A DNA stretch of 64,000 nucleotides from assembly GCA_948099385.1 (NCBI GenBank), contig CANUEZ040000168.1, positions 9,830,001-9,894,000 of the forward strand, given 5' to 3'. The notes beneath the pieces are model-generated. The model was given only the letters and a program-made list of their open reading frames with translations. It made no database searches and was not told the DNA's origin. This document shows positions 59,026 to 64,000 of the stretch, one piece after another. The stretch comes from Fasciola hepatica (Eukaryota > Platyhelminthes > Trematoda > Plagiorchiida > Fasciolidae). How positions within the stretch are numbered: the first letter of the stretch is position 1; every line of letters starts with the position of its first letter. Both the position numbers and the translations under genes were made by a program.

Positions 59026-59295
59026 ATTATGTTGGGCTTTTATCAAGCTACCCATGACAGTAAGCCTATTGCCGACGCATGATCGGTCAGGAAGAAACCC
59101 ACGTTGGATCGGAGAGAGGGTCCTATTTCTATGCAGCTGGGAAAGAACAGCATTCTTTTAAATGCGCTCGAAATTTTGCTGGTGATGCTAGTCAGGGTTA
59201 TGGGTCTGTAACTGGAAGCAAGATATCCGCTACTCTTCTTATGGGTGGATGCGATGATTGCCCTTATCCATCTGCTGGAAAAAATCTCCGGCGCT
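59026..59295 (-). pseudogene. LINE RT fragment
   Basis: Matches the RT stretch at 47400-47560 (shared GAGAGGGTCCTATTTCTATG on plus and the TTATGGGTCTGTAAC motif). A short decayed piece of the LINE 2 family. Confidence 0.65.
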
Positions 59296-59502
59296 AACGT
59301 ATCACTGAAAAAGAGAGGCTTGATGAGCTACTAATCTTTGCGCCGTCCCCCTGAAAATGCGGCCGTGGATTAAGCCAGAACTCATGGAGCAGCATTGGTT
59401 GAGCAAACGGAAACCTTTTTAAACCACGCCCGAGGGAGTAGTGAAGTGGCTAAGGGCGATGACCACAGATATCGAGTGCATGGTGGGGCGGGACGATATC
59501 GG

Positions 59503-59881
59503 TGTTACGACCGTTTGAGCAATGCGTAGCCAAATTCGCAACGGATCCCGAAATCAGAAGGCGATTATCCGTGATAATTCTACGATACTAGATTATTAAA
59601 ATAAACAATGACGTAAACAATGTACAAACCTCAATAATACGATCACAAAGTCTCAACAACGAGAAACCGAATAGCAGCGTGTGAGCAGACAGCACGTGCG
59701 TCACGCAGGTCCTGAACAAGGATGTGCCAAAATAGCGCTCTGGGCGCGAACAAACAACAATTGGTCCAGAAAAACAACCAGTTCGTAAAGACAAGTCAAT
59801 AGTGTATGGAAATGAGTGATGTTGGGAAAAAACACTGAATCGCGAGGGAAAAAGGGGGATTTTCCACGACCGGCTGTTACA
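59503..59881 (-). repeat. 3' LTR of BEL element 3
   Basis: Nearly identical to the 3' LTR of element 2. The outer flank is ATCGG (59498-59502), the expected target-duplication sequence to look for beyond the window. Confidence 0.92.
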
Positions 59882-60151
59882 CCGCCCACCAAAATCCTCC
59901 TGGATCCTTAGCAGAGTCAAAGGTTCGGTATAAAGGTACTGATTCTTCCTACCTGCCTAGGCCCTGCTGTCAGTGCGCGCGTCTAATGCTCGTCGTCGAC
60001 GTTCTACTACTGGTCGCACCTAACCCATTGGCTACATAGACGTGAGGCTAGTCTACATCTTCCACAAGACCAAATGACCGATGGCGGGCGTGAATGGTCA
60101 CATAGACGTTGTCCTCGTAAGGGGCCGTCCGGTCCTGGATGTACGCGCTTG

Positions 60152-60207
60152 AGTGTGTGTGTGTGTGTGCGTGCGTGTGTGTGTGTGTGCGTGTGTGTGT
60201 GTGTGTG
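60152..60207. repeat. TG/CA microsatellite in BEL element 3 3' UTR
   Basis: Interrupted TG repeat with GTGCG variants, longer than the equivalent tracts in element 2 (44511-44546) and element 1 (33888-33930). Confidence 0.9.
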
Positions 60208-60606
60208 CCGGGGTTACAATGAAATCACAGTTATGACTACACATCAAAGGAGGACTTTCTGCAATGTCAACAAAAGACCGCGTGGCAAGAAAACGAGTAA
60301 ATGTAGCATGCATGTGTGACCTGAGCTCCACTACTTCCACATGTGCAAGGGGCATTCGGTAGCGTCAACAAAAGGCGAACAAAGAACACTGTCACATGTA
60401 TGATGGGTTTACGGGATGTAGAGTGCGTCGTGCATGCGCGTATGTATCGGGATGTATAATGGAATCGCACTCATCACCACATATCGGAAAGAACCTTCTG
60501 TAATGTCAACGAAGGGACCGCGAGCACCTTAACGTGTTTGACGGAGATTGTGTGGTATATATGGTGTTTCTTTATCCACCTCGATTACTGGTGTGAAAAA
60601 GGTTTA

Positions 60607-63600
60607 CTAGGCCTCAGGGTTATCAGCTCCTCCGTCTTCGCTCTCGAGTAGGTTAATACTGCGTATGTCACGAATGAGCACTCCGTTAGCTGTCTTCACC
60701 TTCACCGTTCTTATCATTTCGTCGGTGCCTTTGATGGTTTCCGTAACTACTCCCAAAGACCAAGCGCTGAAATGTGCGCGTTCGTCGGCGATCATAACCA
60801 CGTCCCCAACTTTGAATGGTCTTGTTTTGGCCATCCACTTCTGTCGAGTCTGCAAAGCCGGTAGGTACTCCCGTAGCCATCGCCTCCAGAAGACCTTGGC
60901 CAGATAGTTCGCTTGCTTCCACCCGTGGAGGTAGCTCCCACGAAGGTTTACCGGCCCTTGGAAACCCTCGTTCGACCTTAGCGTCAATAAGTCGTTTGGG
61001 GTGAGCGCCAGGTGGGTGGGGTCGCCGTTCAATACTGGAACCAGGGGGCGGTTGTTCAGGATTCGCTCCACCTCAGTCATGACGGTGTTCAGGGTCTCGT
61101 CGTCGGGCGGCTGCTGCTCCATGATTGACAGCAATATCCGTCTGGCGGACCGGATCATGCGTTCCCATATGCCGCCTCGGTGACTGGCCTGTGGGGGGTT
61201 GAAATGCCAGCGTATGCCGTAGGCCACGGTTCGATTCTGCAGTTCGTCCCTGTTTATGTTCTTGTGCCAACGCTGCAATTCCCGTTGAGCGCCCACAAAG
61301 TTCGATCCATTGTCTGAGTATATGTCGGCCGGTACGCCTCTTCGGTTGATAAATCTTTGCAAGGCCCGTAGAAACGAATCGGTCGTCATCGAATGTGCGA
61401 CTTCTAGGTGCACCGCACGTGATTTCATGCACGTCATGATACATCCGTATCGCTTTTCTAATCTTTTCCCGCACTTGATCCACAAGGGCCCGAAATAGTC
61501 CAACCCGGTGTCACTGAACGGCCACCAGCCCGTAGTTACCCTGCATTCTGGTAGCGGGGCCATGAGTTGTTTGCCTGCTGTGGCATTGCGTCTCCTGCAT
61601 TGCACACACCGTCGGATCACGCGTTTTACAGTCTCTCGTCCTCTCAACAACCAAAGACGCTTTCGGATGACGCTCGTCACGTGACTTTCCCCGGCATGTC
61701 CCTCTACGGCGTGGACGTGTTGAATCATTAGCTCTACTACGGGTTGTCTCGCAGGCAGCAGTATAGGATACTTTGTGTCGAAGTTCAGGTGGGCGTTGGT
61801 CAGCCTACCATCCACCCGCAGCAGTCCGTTGATGATTTTGGGGTTTAAACGCTTCAGCTCGCCTCTTGGAGATGGCATGTCTTCATTGGTCAGCCCCACT
61901 TCTTCCGCCCTCTTGAGTTCTCGGGCGAAAGCCTCGCGTTGCATCATTCTGAAAATATCGTACTCTGCCGCTTGTAGCTCATCGGGACCTATCGGGCCGA
62001 CCGGTATCCGACCTGAGGGCCGTAGCCCTTTCATGACTAGTAAACTTATCTTGAACCTGGTTAACCAAACTAGCGAACGAAGCGTCTTCATCCAGGAAGA
62101 AAACCTGACCAGTCGCGATAAAATGGGCGACGCTTCGACGACGTTGGTTGCTATCACTACGCCTTTGATCTCCAGTTCCAATTCCGTAGGGGTTTTTAAT
62201 TCGAACACGGGCCAGTCCTGTTTGGGCAATTGCAGGAAGTTCGGCCCTCTCGTCCACGTGTCCAGTTGCCTGAAGTTGTTCGCACCTCGAGAGCACAGGT
62301 CGGCCGGATTATCGCCAGACCTGACATGACTCCACTGGTGCGTGGCCGATTCATCGTGGATAATCGTGAGCCGGTTAGCAACGAAAGTACTAAACCGGCT
62401 CCGTACGTTGTTAATGTAGTAAAGCACTATCGTTGAATCCGTCCAGAAGCTCACCGACCAAATGTAGAGATCGAAACATCTCTTCACAGCTTGCACCACC
62501 CTGACTGCCAACACGGCTGCGCTGAGTTCGAGGCGTGGGATTGAGACCGACTTCAGTGGAGCAACGCGGGCTTTGGCGAACAGGATCCTCGTGGTATATT
62601 GTCCATCTCCTGCGCACCATCGTCCGTACACCACAGCTCCATAACCGACTTCGGATGCATCGGAAAAGGCATGTAGTTCTCCAGTCCGTGTCGTATGGCC
62701 AGGGGTCAAACATCGTGGTATTCTTATGTCCCCTAATTTCTTCAAGGTGTTCAAAAATTCCTCCCAGTCCAGCCGGTCCCCTCGGTCCAGTGCCTGGTCC
62801 CAATCAACTTTCTTACGGCACAGCCGCTGCAGCAAGATCTTTCCGGGTAGCAGCCATGGTGAGACGAAACCGAGCGGGTCGAACAAACTTGAGACGGCAG
62901 ATAGTATGCCACGACGGGTTATTGGCAGCTCGGGAACGTTCAGTTCGAAAACAAAATCGTCCGTTTCCGCGTCCCATTGTATCCCTAAAGTGCGCTCGAT
63001 AGGAAGTGGGGAGCCGTCCAAATCTCTTACCCTTTCGACCTTTTCGTGATACGGGATGACCTTCAGCACTTCCGAAGCGTTCGACATCCATTTAGTTAGA
63101 TGGAAGCCACCCTCTTCCAGCAATCTCGTCAGACCCCTGAACTGCTCTAGAGCTGATTCCACATCATCGAATGACCCAAGGTAGTCGTCGACGTAGAAGT
63201 TCCTGCTGACGCTTTCTACCACCGTCCGATGTACCAGATCGCCATGTTTGTTCGCTGATTCTCGGAGGGCGTAGTTGGCACAAAATGGTGACGATATGGC
63301 TCCGAAGGGGTGGACGGTCATTCTATAATTCACCACTGCGTTGTCCCGGTCGCTCCCTTCCCACCACAGGAAACGCAAAACATCTCGTTCTCCTACCGGA
63401 ATCTTCACCTGATGGAACATTTCCCTAATGTCAGCAGACAAAGCCACTTTACCCACTCTGAAACGGCACAAAACATCGATCAGTGGTGTGGTCCAGTCAG
63501 GCCCCTGTAGTAGGCGATCGTTTAACGACTTGCCCTGGAACTTGGCCGCACAGTCGAAAACCACGCGCAGTTTATTGGGTTTTTTGGGGTTGATAACCGG

Positions 63601-64000
63601 ATGGTGAGGCAGATACCAGATACCCCTTTTGCTGTCGGTGTTAACAGGCACCCTTTCAACGTAACCGAGGTCCTCGTTTCGCTTCATCAAATCCGCGTAT
63701 CGTTCCCAAAGATTCTGGTCTCGAATGAAGCGTTCTTTTAGTCGTAGTAATCGTTGGAGAACATAATTTCTGTTGTCAGTCCACGGGTCGACCGGTGTGC
63801 GCCATGGGAGGGGAACCTCGAACTGTTTTTTGAGGCCTCTAGAGCCTTGCCGCACCGTTTGTAGAGCGAAGTGATCCTCTTGAGACAACGTCGGTCTTTC
63901 GTCCCCAATGTCATGAAACTCCTTTTCATAAAGCCGTTGCAGATGATACTCTATGCGGTCCGTTTCGGCGGATAAGTAATTCACGGAACCGCGTACCCCT
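60607..64000 (-). CDS. BEL element 3 Pol (partial at window edge)
   Basis: Open for at least 1125 codons and continuing past 64000. Contains the late protease linker (IEYHLQRLYEKEFHDIGDE), RT with [33 protein letters not shown] and catalytic YVDDYLGSF (about 63190), RNase H ELHAFSDASEVGYGAVVYG (about 62670), and integrase with GHAGESHVTSVIRKRL, LDYFGPLW, YSDNGSNFVGA and ASHRGGIWERM (about 61170), ending NLLESEDGGADNPEA. It has Trp codon TGG and the full GGGG run where element 2 has a stop and a deletion. It could be a functional source copy if gag and the 5' LTR are intact. Confidence 0.94.
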   Translation of the reverse strand, partial: GVRGSVNYLSAETDRIEYHLQRLYEKEFHDIGDERPTLSQEDHFALQTVRQGSRGLKKQFEVPLPWRTPVDPWTDNRNYVLQRLLRLKERFIRDQNLWERYADLMKRNEDLGYVERVPVNTDSKRGIWYLPHHPVINPKKPNKLRVVFDCAAKFQGKSLNDRLLQGPDWTTPLIDVLCRFRVGKVALSADIREMFHQVKIPVGERDVLRFLWWEGSDRDNAVVNYRMTVHPFGAISSPFCANYALRESANKHGDLVHRTVVESVSRNFYVDDYLGSFDDVESALEQFRGLTRLLEEGGFHLTKWMSNASEVLKVIPYHEKVERVRDLDGSPLPIERTLGIQWDAETDDFVFELNVPELPITRRGILSAVSSLFDPLGFVSPWLLPGKILLQRLCRKKVDWDQALDRGDRLDWEEFLNTLKKLGDIRIPRCLTPGHTTRTGELHAFSDASEVGYGAVVYGRWCAGDGQYTTRILFAKARVAPLKSVSIPRLELSAAVLAVRVVQAVKRCFDLYIWSVSFWTDSTIVLYYINNVRSRFSTFVANRLTIIHDESATHQWSHVRSGDNPADLCSRGANNFRQLDTWTRGPNFLQLPKQDWPVFELKTPTELELEIKGVVIATNVVEASPILSRLVRFSSWMKTLRSLVWLTRFKISLLVMKGLRPSGRIPVGPIGPDELQAAEYDIFRMMQREAFARELKRAEEVGLTNEDMPSPRGELKRLNPKIINGLLRVDGRLTNAHLNFDTKYPILLPARQPVVELMIQHVHAVEGHAGESHVTSVIRKRLWLLRGRETVKRVIRRCVQCRRRNATAGKQLMAPLPECRVTTGWWPFSDTGLDYFGPLWIKCGKRLEKRYGCIMTCMKSRAVHLEVAHSMTTDSFLRALQRFINRRGVPADIYSDNGSNFVGAQRELQRWHKNINRDELQNRTVAYGIRWHFNPPQASHRGGIWERMIRSARRILLSIMEQQPPDDETLNTVMTEVERILNNRPLVPVLNGDPTHLALTPNDLLTLRSNEGFQGPVNLRGSYLHGWKQANYLAKVFWRRWLREYLPALQTRQKWMAKTRPFKVGDVVMIADERAHFSAWSLGVVTETIKGTDEMIRTVKVKTANGVLIRDIRSINLLESEDGGADNPEA

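Larger units (their letters stand above)
59503..64000 (-). mobile_element. BEL/Pao retrotransposon 3, runs off the window
   Basis: A minus-strand copy nearly identical to element 2. The 3' LTR is 59503-59881 (379 bp), followed inward by the 3' UTR and the pol frame. Gag and the 5' LTR lie beyond position 64000. No lesion is seen in the visible part. Confidence 0.93.

Noticed and set aside
60074..60355. Cys/Val/Arg-rich and Thr/His-rich frames across the TG tract
   Set aside because: They are translations of the dinucleotide microsatellite in the BEL 3' UTR.
61775..62329. 184-codon plus-strand frame opposite BEL element 3 pol (and its twin at 42392-42946 minus)
   Set aside because: Antisense shadow of the conserved integrase/RNase H frame; present in both copies only because the elements are near identical.

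Overview
The window is eukaryotic and dominated by transposable elements. It holds one convincing host gene, a complete five-exon PCNA gene on the minus strand (18068-18987) with four introns of only 32-36 bp. Introns this small, CsRn1-type Ty3/Gypsy elements (Gag finger CX2HX9CX3C, primer site resembling the tRNA-Trp acceptor), BEL/Pao elements, and CR1/Jockey-like and RTE-like LINEs together suggest a parasitic flatworm, probably a cestode or trematode. The species cannot be fixed from the sequence alone. I see no rRNA, tRNA, CRISPR or bacterial-type operon.

Layout. 1-1740: mostly unassigned. 1741-11222: an old, broken Gypsy element (plus strand) split by a much younger CsRn1-type Gypsy element in the opposite orientation (2331-7745), with a 4-bp target duplication. 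11239-15898: decayed RTE-like LINE pieces (minus), including two copies of the same 3' end. 15900-18067: low-information sequence with one dispersed repeat shared with 1330-1600. 18068-18987: PCNA. 19044-22668: a CR1-like LINE with an intact 975-codon ORF2, sitting head-to-tail with an older LINE 3' fragment (22669-22998). 22999-26639: a second CsRn1-type Gypsy element. 26640-28198: a duplicated block carrying PCNA exons 1-3 and a scrap of exon 4, the LINE fragment and the Gypsy LTR.

28205-34550: a decayed BEL/Pao element whose 5' LTR has lost its first two thirds. 34551-38060: two more CR1-like LINE pieces, again head-to-tail. 38500-45198: a nearly intact BEL/Pao element with both LTRs and a 5-bp target duplication, inserted in a Jockey-like LINE. 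45204-50280: remains of Jockey/CR1-like LINEs interrupted by a solo LTR with its own 5-bp duplication. 51368-53438: the 3' part of a third CsRn1-type Gypsy element. 54340-59290: LINE fragments and two more LTR remnants of BEL type. 59503-64000: a third BEL/Pao copy on the minus strand, very close to the second, open across the visible pol region and running off the window.

The elements encode independent copy-and-paste machineries (Gag, protease, RT, RNase H and integrase in Gypsy and BEL; endonuclease and RT in the LINEs). Their nesting gives a relative time order. The most interesting points are: a probable self-priming hairpin in the outer Gypsy element; repeated LINE-next-to-LINE insertion at CTGAA-repeat 3' ends; a DNA-level duplication of the PCNA locus with a palindrome-rich insertion; and a PCNA start codon lying directly behind a splice-acceptor-like sequence with a LINE only 56 bp upstream.
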